From NCBI GenBank assembly GCA_903905065.1, contig CAIVEW010000073.1, positions 62,001 to 126,000 on the forward strand: a stretch of 64,000 nucleotides of DNA, in the 5' to 3' direction. The notes under the pieces were generated by a model that did no database searches, was not told the origin of the DNA, and worked only from the letters and a program-made list of their open reading frames with translations. The translations under genes and the position numbers were made by a program. Of this stretch, positions 8,330-16,848 are shown piece by piece. The DNA comes from an uncultured Bacteroidota bacterium (GTDB lineage Bacteria; Bacteroidota; Bacteroidia; Chitinophagales; Chitinophagaceae). Position 1 is the first letter of the stretch. Every line of letters begins with the position of its first letter.

Positions 8330-9238
8330 ATGAAACTAAAACTTACACTACTACTCTCCATTGTATTGCTGCCACTCTTTTCGTTTGCACAGAGCAGCAT
8401 TACTATTTTCTCCGAGGATGGAGATAAATTCTACCTGATGCTGAACGGGCAGAAGCAAAACGATGTGCCACAGACCAACATACGGGTTGATGGCCTCACC
8501 CAGCCGTTTTACAAGGCAAAAATCGTTTTCGAAGATAAAGCTAAAGGAGACATTGATAAAAGCATTCCGGTAAATGATCCGGCGACCAATGCAAATGCGG
8601 ATGTTGTCTATAAGATCAAGAATAAAGATGGGGACATGAAACTTCGCTACTTTTCTTCACAACCCGTGCAACCTAACTACACACCGCCTGCTGATGTTTA
8701 CGTAATGCACTACGGACAGCCAGCGCCGGCAGCTAACACAGTTACGCAAACCACTGTCACCACGACCCAGGTAAACCCAAATACTTCCATAAATGTGAAC
8801 GCTGGTGGTGTAAACATGAGTGTAAATATGCCCGATGCAAATATGACCACCACGCAGACAACGGTGACAAGAAGCACGACTACTACTACATCAACGGATA
8901 ATGGTTATAGCCAGGAGCAAGCGTCACAACCCGCCGGCTGCCAGTACCCTATGGATTTTGGCAGCTTTAAATCGGCCAAAGAATCAGTAGAAAAAGCTAG
9001 TTTTGAGGATACAAAACTCTCTACCGCAAAAGCGATACTTGGCGGCAATTGCGTTTCCGCTGAGCAGGTAATGCAGATCTGCAAGCTCTTTTCGTTTGAA
9101 GCGTCCAAACTCAATTTTGCGAAATTTGCATACAGTAAAACAACCGACAAAGGAAACTATTTTAAGGTCAACAACGTATTCGATTTTGATGCCAGCAAGA
9201 CCGAACTGAACAATTTTGTGAGCAACGGAGGAAGATAG
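8330..9238 (+). CDS. secreted DUF4476-domain protein
   Basis: The 302-residue protein has a signal peptide (about 1-20, ending SFAQS), an N-terminal beta-rich part (about 21-120), a very Thr/Asn/Val-rich middle (about 130-195 with runs such as TTQTTVTRSTTTTT) and a C-terminal DUF4476 domain (about 205-298). DUF4476 occurs in many Bacteroidota secreted proteins and has no known function. Expected location is periplasm or cell surface. A strong terminator follows at 9266. Confidence 0.8.
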   Translation: MKLKLTLLLSIVLLPLFSFAQSSITIFSEDGDKFYLMLNGQKQNDVPQTNIRVDGLTQPFYKAKIVFEDKAKGDIDKSIPVNDPATNANADVVYKIKNKDGDMKLRYFSSQPVQPNYTPPADVYVMHYGQPAPAANTVTQTTVTTTQVNPNTSINVNAGGVNMSVNMPDANMTTTQTTVTRSTTTTTSTDNGYSQEQASQPAGCQYPMDFGSFKSAKESVEKASFEDTKLSTAKAILGGNCVSAEQVMQICKLFSFEASKLNFAKFAYSKTTDKGNYFKVNNVFDFDASKTELNNFVSNGGR

Positions 9239-9265
9239 CAGTTTACTACGTTTTTTGTTTTTCAT

Positions 9266-9295
9266 TGCCCCCGCCATTCGGGGGCATTGTTTTTA
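9266..9295 (+). terminator. intrinsic terminator after the DUF4476 gene
   Basis: TGCCCCCG and CGGGGGCA form a perfect 8-bp stem around CCATT, followed by TTGTTTTTA. Confidence 0.85.
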
Positions 9296-9415
9296 CACGA
9301 TCATTGTAATATGAAATTAGGATTATATTAAGGTTTATATTTTAACCTTTGTCTGATCTTATAGTCTTAACTTTTCCGGCATGGGATTGCAGTACAATTA
9401 AAAAAATATCCGTAT

Positions 9416-10696
9416 TTGAAATTAGCAAAACAGTTTGCTGCAATTTTTTTGTGCATCCTGCCCGCATTGCGGAGCACCGCGCAAGAGAATCATGCTATCC
9501 CGATATTACCCCCCCGTGATTCCTGTGGTAACGATAGCTTTTGCGTAAAACGGAACTACAAAAATGAACTTGATTTTAAGGACCTGGCCGGAGATCTGTG
9601 GCACGATATGACCGGCAGAAAAGTGGCGAAACGTATAGATACTGGTGAAGTGATTAATACGAAAGTCCGTATCTCCGCAGTGCCGGCTGCAGGTTATTCC
9701 TTGGCTACCGGACTCGCCGGGCTTGTTGCGGCGAATGCTACTTTTCGTACTAACGTGGATGCGAATACCTCTACGATGGTAACCAGCTTTACCTATACGG
9801 TCCGTAACCAGATCATACTGCCACTGATCACCAGCATCTGGACCGGCGATAACAAATACAATATTGTTACCGACTGGCGCTATGTAAAATTCCCCTCCTA
9901 CACTTACGGCCTTGGTGGCTATACTACCATCAGTGACGGCTACCTGATCGATTATTCAGCAATACGCCTGCATTCTACACTGCTCCGGATGATAAGGCCC
10001 CATATGTATGCTGGCGTAGGCTACAACATGGACTATTTCTATGACATAGAAGAAATAAACCCGCCAGCCGGAAAAATAACGGATTTCGAAAGGTACGAGC
10101 TGAGTAAAATTGTAAACAAAACAGAATTCTCGTCGGGCATCACTTTCAATTATTTGTATGATGACCGGTCCAACCCGCTGAACCCGGAAAAAGGGAATTT
10201 CGTCAATGTGATCTACCGTACCAATATAGTTTCTCTGGGTAACAATTATAGCTGGCGCTCGCTCGTGGTAGATGCACGCAAGTATATTCCATTCCCGTCC
10301 AACTCTGAAAATGTCCTTGCTTTCTGGACCTATGATTGGTTCACCGTTACCGGCCAGGCCCCCTACCTGATGATGCCCAACACCGGGGGCGATCCGTACA
10401 GCAATACTGGCCGTGGCTACATCCTCGGCAGATTCAGGGGAAACAATATGGTGTATGCAGAAGGGGAATACCGCTTCGGGATCACGAATAACGGGCTGAT
10501 AGGGGGCGTAGTATTTGCCAACGCCGAGTCGATGACGGAGGAGACTTCGGGCCGATTTGAAACTATAGCGCCCGGTTGGGGCGCCGGCATAAGGCTTAAG
10601 CTGGATAAATTTTCCCGTACCAATGTAGCGCTTGATTATGGTTTTGGCCTCAATGGTTCCGGCGGGCTATTTGTGAATATCGGAGAGGTGTTTTAG
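9416..10696 (+). CDS. BamA/TamA-family outer-membrane beta-barrel protein
   Basis: The 426-residue protein has a signal peptide (about 1-22, ending STAQ) and a C-terminal barrel of the surface-antigen (D15/BamA/TamA) type: YLYDDRSNPLNPEKGNF is the typical start of the repeated strands and it ends in a Phe (GEVF), as barrels often do. There are no POTRA repeats, so it is a short member, likely an outer-membrane transporter or assembly factor; substrate unknown. The start is a TTG at 9416: no in-frame ATG precedes the signal peptide. It is convergent with mutL. Confidence 0.8.
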   Translation: MKLAKQFAAIFLCILPALRSTAQENHAIPILPPRDSCGNDSFCVKRNYKNELDFKDLAGDLWHDMTGRKVAKRIDTGEVINTKVRISAVPAAGYSLATGLAGLVAANATFRTNVDANTSTMVTSFTYTVRNQIILPLITSIWTGDNKYNIVTDWRYVKFPSYTYGLGGYTTISDGYLIDYSAIRLHSTLLRMIRPHMYAGVGYNMDYFYDIEEINPPAGKITDFERYELSKIVNKTEFSSGITFNYLYDDRSNPLNPEKGNFVNVIYRTNIVSLGNNYSWRSLVVDARKYIPFPSNSENVLAFWTYDWFTVTGQAPYLMMPNTGGDPYSNTGRGYILGRFRGNNMVYAEGEYRFGITNNGLIGGVVFANAESMTEETSGRFETIAPGWGAGIRLKLDKFSRTNVALDYGFGLNGSGGLFVNIGEVF

Positions 10697-10737
10697 AAAG
10701 GCGAGGGTTGTATGATACAGGCATTTTCAAATTCTCA

Positions 10738-10761
10738 AACCTGCCTGCCGGTAGACAGGTT
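10738..10761. repeat. 24-bp imperfect palindrome at the mutL 3' end
   Basis: AACCTGCCTGCC is followed by GGTAGACAGGTT, a 12-12 inverted repeat with two mismatches that allow G-U pairing. It lies between the convergent barrel gene and mutL and touches the mutL stop codon; it may end transcription from both sides. It resembles CCTGCC-type repeats common in Bacteroidota. Confidence 0.5.
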
Positions 10762-12616
10762 ATCCAAGCATTCCTTCCAGTTCTTCCTTCCTGATGATCA
10801 CAAATACTCTTTTACCATCCGGGGTGTACTCCGGTTGGGAACAGGCAAACAGCTCATCTATAAGGCCTTGCTGGCCTTCAGGCTGCAGGATGGCGTGTTT
10901 GTTACGGCTGAGGCGTCGGGCCATATGGGTCAGCAGCATTTCCGTACGCTTGTTTACGGCATCTGGTGATTCATGTTTCAGGTGATCTATTACTTCATCC
11001 AGCACATTTCTCTCTTCGCCATCCGGTAGGCTGCCCGGTACCCCCTGCATGGCAAAAGTGTTTTTTCCAAAGGGAGCTATATCAAAGCCTATCCGGGCGA
11101 GATCTGGCAGCACGCCAGTGAGCAATATCGCATCCTGCGGGCTGGTCTCATAAGAAATAGGGAACAATACTTGCTGCGATGGTGTGTTGTCGCTATTCCA
11201 TTCGGCCAGCAGCCGCTCATACCATATACGCTCCTGTGCCCGGCGGATGTGGATCATCATCAGCCCGCTTTTCACGGTGGTAGCCAGCATATTACCATGT
11301 AGCAGCATCATACCATTGCTGCTTTTACCATCAGTTTCGGTACCTGTGAGCAAGCTAGCCTGGCTGGCGAAATCGTCTTCCTGCCCAACTGCCGACTTCA
11401 AATTGCTCGGTGCCAGTTGTTGTGGTGTCTTAGCTATTTCATAAAGTTCTTTCCAGCGCTTCAGGCTGTCTTTACGCTCTATAATATGTGCCTGATCTTT
11501 ATCACTGAAAGCACTGTACAGATAACCTTTTTGTGTTTCCTGCTTTTGGGTCTCGGTATAGGGCAATTGCACTGACGGAAGGTGCTGTATCTCCGGGTTA
11601 AGCGTAAAATCCAATGACGGGGCAATATTGTATCGCGCCAGGGAATGCTTTACAGCACTGTTCAGGTAAGAGTACATCATGCGGTCGTCCTCAAACTTCA
11701 CTTCCTGCTTCGTGGGGTGAACGTTTACATCCACCCGGGCTGGGTCCACCTCCAGGAACAGTACATAGAACGGAAAGGCGTCTTTTTCTATCAGGCCTTC
11801 ATAGGCCTGCACTACAGCATGGTTCAGATAGGCATTGCGTATAAAGCGGCCGTTGATGAAGAAGAACTGCATGCCCCGTGTGCGGGTAGCCGCCGCCGGC
11901 TTACCTATAAAGCCGTATATATTCAGGATGTCCGTCTTCTCGGTTACCGGTACCAGGTTCTTTTCATAGGAACTGCCCAACAAAGCCACTACACGTTCCT
12001 TCATATTTCCCCGTTCCAGGTGGAACTGCTCGGTGCCATTATTCCAAAACCGGAAGCCAATACCCGGATTGGCCAACGCGATACGGGTGAATTCGTCAAG
12101 TATGTGCCGTAACTCAGTGCTGGCGCTTTTCAGGAAGTGCCGCCGCGCGGGCACATTGTAAAAAAGGTTTTTTACACTGATGGTGGTACCGGGGTTTACA
12201 GCACATGGCTCCTGCACCTTTACTTCGGTGCCCTCTATCACTATGCGGCTGCCCACATCGCTGGCAGCCAGGCGGGTCTTGAGTTCCACCTGGGTCACCG
12301 CAGCTATAGATGCCAGCGCCTCGCCCCTGAAACCCATGGTGCGTATCTTGAACAGGTCCTCTATGTTACGTATCTTGGAGGTTGCGTGCCGCTCAAAGCT
12401 CATACGGGCATCTGTGGGGCTCATGCCCTTACCATTGTCCGTTACTTGTATTAATTCTTTACCGGCATCCTTTACGATCAGTAGTATCTCGGTAGCTCCC
12501 GCATCTATAGCATTTTCCAACAGCTCCTTCACAGCCGAGGCCGGGCGTTGGATCACCTCGCCGGCAGCTATCTGGTTGGCTATATGGTCTGATAATAATT
12601 GAATTACATCCGGCAC
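10760..12616 (-). CDS. mutL: DNA mismatch repair protein MutL
   Basis: The 618-residue protein couples mismatch recognition by MutS to strand removal. The N-terminal GHKL ATPase is complete: ENAIDAGA (about 33-40), the VTDNGKGM box and TMGFRGEALASI, followed by the S5-fold domain to about residue 330. The middle linker is variable and the C-terminal dimerisation domain begins near 430. The endonuclease motif DQHAxxE expected in organisms without MutH is altered: the aligned stretch (about 450-465) reads HIRRAQERIWYER. Whether nicking activity is kept is open. It is a single gene on the minus strand. Confidence 0.93.
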   Translation of the reverse strand: MPDVIQLLSDHIANQIAAGEVIQRPASAVKELLENAIDAGATEILLIVKDAGKELIQVTDNGKGMSPTDARMSFERHATSKIRNIEDLFKIRTMGFRGEALASIAAVTQVELKTRLAASDVGSRIVIEGTEVKVQEPCAVNPGTTISVKNLFYNVPARRHFLKSASTELRHILDEFTRIALANPGIGFRFWNNGTEQFHLERGNMKERVVALLGSSYEKNLVPVTEKTDILNIYGFIGKPAAATRTRGMQFFFINGRFIRNAYLNHAVVQAYEGLIEKDAFPFYVLFLEVDPARVDVNVHPTKQEVKFEDDRMMYSYLNSAVKHSLARYNIAPSLDFTLNPEIQHLPSVQLPYTETQKQETQKGYLYSAFSDKDQAHIIERKDSLKRWKELYEIAKTPQQLAPSNLKSAVGQEDDFASQASLLTGTETDGKSSNGMMLLHGNMLATTVKSGLMMIHIRRAQERIWYERLLAEWNSDNTPSQQVLFPISYETSPQDAILLTGVLPDLARIGFDIAPFGKNTFAMQGVPGSLPDGEERNVLDEVIDHLKHESPDAVNKRTEMLLTHMARRLSRNKHAILQPEGQQGLIDELFACSQPEYTPDGKRVFVIIRKEELEGMLG

Positions 12617-12726
12617 AGCGTCTCTTTTTGTGTAAATATACGGCGCGTTTAGCTAGTTATATGTGGCACGCCCTTGAGGTGTGACACATCTGTGCGCCTC
12701 GCCCAAAATATTTCTTTGTGCAAATG

Positions 12727-12757
12727 TTTGGATATGTATAGCCAATTATTTATTTTG
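12727..12757 (+). promoter_or_regulatory. promoter of the small secreted protein gene
   Basis: A -33 TTTG (12727-12730) lies about 19 bases before TTATTTTG (12750-12757), a one-mismatch form of TAnnTTTG, about 20 bases upstream of the ATG at 12777. Confidence 0.4.
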
Positions 12758-12776
12758 TACTCGAAATTGAAAAACT

Positions 12777-13133
12777 ATGACGAAACACTACCTGCTTATC
12801 TCCTTTTTATCTCTTGCTTTACTCGGTGGCGCAAAAGCCTCGGCACAGGGAAGAAGTGACGATGCCATGCACGCAGCTTACTGCGACTGCATCGCGAAAT
12901 ACTCTTATACTGCGCATTACGACGAGTATAATAACAGCGAATACAAATGCTACCGCGCATGGAAAAAAGACATGAAGCGCAAGAAAAAAGAGTGCCAGGC
13001 TAAAGCGCTCGAAACAAGCCGCCCGCTTTCTGCTGAAAGAAAAAGAAAAAGAGCTGAAATGAAGGCCTGGAAGAGAGACCAGATGGAAACCGCCCACAAA
13101 GACGCTGGTGACCACCATGACTACTGGAATTAA
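12777..13133 (+). CDS. small secreted charged protein, paralogue 1
   Basis: The 118-residue product has a signal peptide (about 1-23, ending ASAQG) and a mature part full of Lys, Arg, Glu, Tyr and a few Cys. The segment CYRAWKKDMKRKKK and a later AWKRDQME recur in the next gene, so the two are tandem paralogues. Two extra Cys occur in the sequence HAAYCDCIAK. I do not know the family; expected location is periplasm or outside. It has its own promoter. Confidence 0.65.
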   Translation: MTKHYLLISFLSLALLGGAKASAQGRSDDAMHAAYCDCIAKYSYTAHYDEYNNSEYKCYRAWKKDMKRKKKECQAKALETSRPLSAERKRKRAEMKAWKRDQMETAHKDAGDHHDYWN

Positions 13134-13228
13134 TTCCGGCGAAAAAAAAAGGATAATATTGTATCGACTATAAAAAGTTGAATTTACATCACCAACAAAA
13201 TACTTCGCTCACAAAAATTAACCATTTT

Positions 13229-13579
13229 ATGAAAAAACGCATCCTCATTCCTTTTGTAGCTTTAATGTTCCTTGCAGCAGGAAGTGCTTCTGCGCAGGAC
13301 AAGGCTAAGGAATCCAATGACGAAACTTCGTGCCTCGAAGGCCACTTTAAAGGCGACTACCATTGCTACAGGGCCTGGAGAAAGGACATGAAGATCAGAA
13401 AAAAAGAAATGCAGGCCGAAGATATGGAGCACTATCGTCCATGGGCTGCAGAAAGAAAAATGCGTGCAGCTTACCGCAAAGCGTGGAAGCGTGATATGCT
13501 GGAAAATGAACATCGCACTGGTGGATACAGCCACGATTGGTGGGGCTGGGGCTGGCATGGCCGTGATTATTGGTATTAA
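13229..13579 (+). CDS. small secreted charged protein, paralogue 2
   Basis: The 116-residue product has a signal peptide (about 1-23, ending SASAQ), then a Cys-containing segment with CYRAWRKDMKIRKKE, RPWAAERKMRAAYRKAWKRD and a Trp/Gly/His-rich end (DWWGWGWHGRDYWY). It is clearly related to the gene before it, with a gap of about 95 bases. I chose the ATG at 13229 because it opens a normal signal peptide; an earlier TTG would add an unlikely N-terminus. A very strong terminator follows. Function unknown. Confidence 0.65.
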   Translation: MKKRILIPFVALMFLAAGSASAQDKAKESNDETSCLEGHFKGDYHCYRAWRKDMKIRKKEMQAEDMEHYRPWAAERKMRAAYRKAWKRDMLENEHRTGGYSHDWWGWGWHGRDYWY

Positions 13580-13603
13580 TAATCTTGCCTAACTCATATA
13601 AAT

Positions 13604-13636
13604 AACTCAGCCCCTGCTACTGCAGGGGCTGAGTTT
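13604..13636 (+). terminator. strong intrinsic terminator
   Basis: AACTCAGCCCCTGC and GCAGGGGCTGAGTT form a perfect 14-bp stem with the loop TACT, followed by a short T run. Confidence 0.85.
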
Positions 13637-13740
13637 GCTGTTTTCGGAAGTTCCTGCTTTATGGTTATGGTATCGCCTGTACGGTCAAAGCCCGAATGCG
13701 CTGGGAGCATGTCTTCTGGCTTTAGTCCAGGCTGAATAGC

Positions 13741-13770
13741 AAAGGGCGGACATAAACGCCCGCCCTTTTT
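13741..13770. terminator. terminator between the small secreted genes and tig
   Basis: AAAGGGCGG and CCGCCCTTT form a 9-bp stem around about ten bases, with T run on the plus strand. It could serve both strands, including the end of tig. Confidence 0.6.
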
Positions 13771-13796
13771 ACTTTCAATTTTTTACTTTTTAACTC

Positions 13797-15179
13797 TTAA
13801 TGGTGGTGGTGCGCTGCGTGTGCGTCTCCCAATTTGAAGAATGCCTCTTCTTCTATTTCTTTTTCCTCGATCGTAAACTGTGTTTCCAGGAAGCTAAACA
13901 GTTTTGCGAACAGCAACCTGCGGTAGGTCTCGTCCAGCATCTTTTCATCCTTCTGTATTTTGGCCATGTAGCCTTCCATCCACGGAGCCTGGTCTTCATC
14001 ATCCGGCCCCAGCCCGAAATAGGCGAGTACACGGGTCTTGATATCTTTTTCCACTTCCTTGCGGTCTATAGTGATCCCGTGCTCCTGCATCAGCTTGTCG
14101 GAGATAAGCTGCCAGCGGAGCTGGTGCTCAAAGCCGCCAAACTCATGCTCTACTTCCTGCACTGATTTCCTGGTTTCACCACCCTCGCGCATCCAGCGCT
14201 TCAGGAAGTCAACCGGTAAGTTTATAGGCGTGTTGTGTACCAGCAGCTCATATATCTCGTTGTGGAGACGCTCACCCGTGATCCGGTCAAACTCCCGTGT
14301 TAATTCCGCCTTTATCTTCTCGCGAAATTCCGCTTCATCCTTTACTTCCGTATTCTGAAATACCTGCGCATACAGCTCAGGGCCCACTTCCTGTGGTATC
14401 AGCCTACCTATTTTATTTATAGTCAGTTTGTAGAAGTGTTCAGCCGCTTCCTCGCCTGCCTTCAGCGGGTCTTTAAGAAAAGCCTTCAGCTCATCGGGTG
14501 TGCAAACATCGGCCGGGCGGAAAACCATGGTATCGCCTGCTTTCTTGCCCATCACCATTTCTTTCAGCTTTGCAGGCATTTTGTCCTGCATTTCTGTATC
14601 CGCTATTTCGTTGCCCTCACCGGTCACATTGCCGTGCTCATCGCATGGGTGGTAAGATGCATAAATGATATCTTCTTTAGAGGTAACGGTATCCTGCGAT
14701 TCCACCTTGCCATAGCGGCGCGTGATGCGCTCCACCTCATCGTCCATCATCTTATCGGTAACCGTTATTTTGTAACGGGTGAGATTTGCTTTATTAGCAA
14801 CCGCCGGTACGTCAAATTCCGGTTTCAGGCCAACCTCGAACGCGAAGTCGATATCTTCTGGCTTGCTCATATCCGGCTGTGTGCGGGCCTGGTCGGGCAG
14901 CACCATGGGCTGGGCAAAGATGGCCAGTTTTTCTGCTATCATATACTCCTCCAGCTTCTTGCCTGCGGCGCGCACTACCTCTTCGTTAAGGATAGTTTGA
15001 CCGTGCATTTTGCGCACCATACCAGCAGGTACCATTCCCTTGCGGAAGCCGGGCACATTGGCGGTTTTAGCATATTGTTTCAGGTTTTTCTCAAAAGCCG
15101 GCATATAGTCGTCCTTGCTCAGCTTCACAGTCAGTTTATCGTGCAACGTACCTATGTTTTCGCGCGTTACCGTAGCCAT
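13797..15179 (-). CDS. tig: trigger factor (ribosome-associated chaperone)
   Basis: The 460-residue protein folds nascent chains at the ribosome exit tunnel. The N-terminal ribosome-binding domain contains the GFRKGMVP signature (about residues 41-48); a diverged PPIase-like domain follows at about 160-250 and the C-terminal helical arms at about 255-430. The protein ends in AHAAHHHH after a highly acidic stretch, a natural His-rich tail that could bind metal. It is a single gene on the minus strand; the length is slightly above the usual 430-450. Confidence 0.93.
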   Translation of the reverse strand: MATVTRENIGTLHDKLTVKLSKDDYMPAFEKNLKQYAKTANVPGFRKGMVPAGMVRKMHGQTILNEEVVRAAGKKLEEYMIAEKLAIFAQPMVLPDQARTQPDMSKPEDIDFAFEVGLKPEFDVPAVANKANLTRYKITVTDKMMDDEVERITRRYGKVESQDTVTSKEDIIYASYHPCDEHGNVTGEGNEIADTEMQDKMPAKLKEMVMGKKAGDTMVFRPADVCTPDELKAFLKDPLKAGEEAAEHFYKLTINKIGRLIPQEVGPELYAQVFQNTEVKDEAEFREKIKAELTREFDRITGERLHNEIYELLVHNTPINLPVDFLKRWMREGGETRKSVQEVEHEFGGFEHQLRWQLISDKLMQEHGITIDRKEVEKDIKTRVLAYFGLGPDDEDQAPWMEGYMAKIQKDEKMLDETYRRLLFAKLFSFLETQFTIEEKEIEEEAFFKLGDAHAAHHHH

Positions 15180-15422
15180 AGTCTTGTATATTTTAAGTGT
15201 TATAAAAACAGCCCCTTATTAGCAGGGCCGCAATGGTATTTGGGGCGGCGAAGGTACAATATTCGGTGTTAAATTGGGGTAAAAATTGGGAAAATTGCGA
15301 TGAGTGGGTGGCTCCTTTCTACAAGATATAGACAATATATATGTCTCACAACCCAAGGCATTTCGCGATATACACGTCTATACTATCAGAGGCTGCCCAT
15401 TTTGGTATAAATTTACTGCTGC

Positions 15423-16778
15423 ATGAAGAGCTTATTATTCCTGTTACTTTTTCTGCCTGTTTTTGCCCGTGCGCAGACAATAACTACTGTTGCCGGCAAC
15501 GGAGCTGCCGCCAACACCGGCGACGGCGGTCCTGCTAGTGATGCCTCGATAAATGCACCTGCCTTTAACGTAATTGACCGCTACGGCAACATGTATGTAT
15601 CTACCGTCGACAGGGGATTTTCAGTCCGTAAGATATCAGCAACTGGTATTATCACAACGGTCGCAGGAAGTGCTGGCGGGTTAAGCGGCTTTAGCGGCGA
15701 CGGCGGCCCGGCAACCAATGCATTATTCGGTGGCCCCGGAAGTATTGCGGTTGATACAGCCGGTAACATTTACGTCTGTGATGTGTTTAATTCAAGGGTG
15801 CGCAAGATAACCGTATCCACAGGCGTTGTCACCACGATTGCGGGTAATGATACCACAGGCTATTCGGGCGATGGCAACCCAGCGGTACATGCATCTTTAA
15901 ATCGCGCAAACGGAATATGTGTGGATCGGCGTGGGAATATATTTATTTGTGACCAGTCAAATAACAGGGTCCGTAAAATAGATGCCGCCGGAATAATCAC
16001 TACTGTGGCAGGAACAGGTGTTTCGGGATACAATGGAGATGGCCGTGCAGACACAACGGAAATTTCCGATCCCTTTTCGGCATGTTCAGACCCCTTCGGT
16101 AACGTATACTTTTGCGATGCCGGCAATTCCATGTTGCGTATGCTGGACACGCTCGGGTTTATTCATACCATAGCGGGTACCGGTGCATCGGGCAATAGTG
16201 GTGACGGCGGCCCGGCCACGGCTGCAGCACTGACCCCCTTAGGCGTTGCTATGGATCTCCAAAGCAATATTTATATTTCCAGCTCCAGCATCACTGCCAA
16301 TTTCGTGAGAATGATTGATACTTCCGGCATTATCACAACCCTAGCCGGCGCATTGGCCAGCGGATTTTCCGGTGATGGGGGGCCAGCCGATTCAGCCCGG
16401 TTGAACTGGCCACTTGGTTTAGCCACAGACCCATGCGGCTACCTCTATATTTGCGATTACAACAACTACCGCATAAGGAAAGTAACGTTCCCGGCCTGCA
16501 TCGATGTAGCGGTGCCGGTGCAGCCAGGGAAACTTGAATTATCGGTTTACCCTAACCCCGCTACAACACAGATCACGGTATCCTCATCCGAAAATATTAA
16601 CTCCGTCGCCATCACCAACCTTCTCGGCCAAATCGCTTATCTGCAAACTGCCCCTGCAAACTGCCAACTGATACACCTGGATGTTGCTGCACTGCCAAGT
16701 GGGATTTATCTAGTGAAGGTGAATGGCTCTTCGGCAGGCGCGGAACCGGTTGTTGTCAGGAAATTCGTGAAGGAGTGA
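15423..16778 (+). CDS. T9SS-exported NHL-repeat beta-propeller protein
   Basis: The 451-residue protein has a signal peptide (about 1-17), six or so NHL repeats (each with ITTVAG, GxSGDGGPA and a following NIYVCD/YICD block) between about 20 and 360, and a C-terminal type A sorting domain (about 372-451: SVYPNPATTQITV, LLGQ, LPSGIYLVKV and a final RKFVKE). It should cross the outer membrane by the type IX secretion system and become anchored at the surface. NHL propellers usually bind partners or carbohydrate; the ligand is unknown. It heads a run of three T9SS cargo genes. Confidence 0.88.
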   Translation: MKSLLFLLLFLPVFARAQTITTVAGNGAAANTGDGGPASDASINAPAFNVIDRYGNMYVSTVDRGFSVRKISATGIITTVAGSAGGLSGFSGDGGPATNALFGGPGSIAVDTAGNIYVCDVFNSRVRKITVSTGVVTTIAGNDTTGYSGDGNPAVHASLNRANGICVDRRGNIFICDQSNNRVRKIDAAGIITTVAGTGVSGYNGDGRADTTEISDPFSACSDPFGNVYFCDAGNSMLRMLDTLGFIHTIAGTGASGNSGDGGPATAAALTPLGVAMDLQSNIYISSSSITANFVRMIDTSGIITTLAGALASGFSGDGGPADSARLNWPLGLATDPCGYLYICDYNNYRIRKVTFPACIDVAVPVQPGKLELSVYPNPATTQITVSSSENINSVAITNLLGQIAYLQTAPANCQLIHLDVAALPSGIYLVKVNGSSAGAEPVVVRKFVKE

Positions 16779-16848
16779 TGAGAAAGTAGCTACATTTACT
16801 CACGTTCGTCTTCGTTTAATCGTCTATTAGAGTAGTAAATACGCTTTT

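Noticed and set aside
14436-15272. 278-residue open frame antisense to the trigger factor gene
   Set aside because: It is a shadow of tig in another frame, has no family similarity and no start signal.
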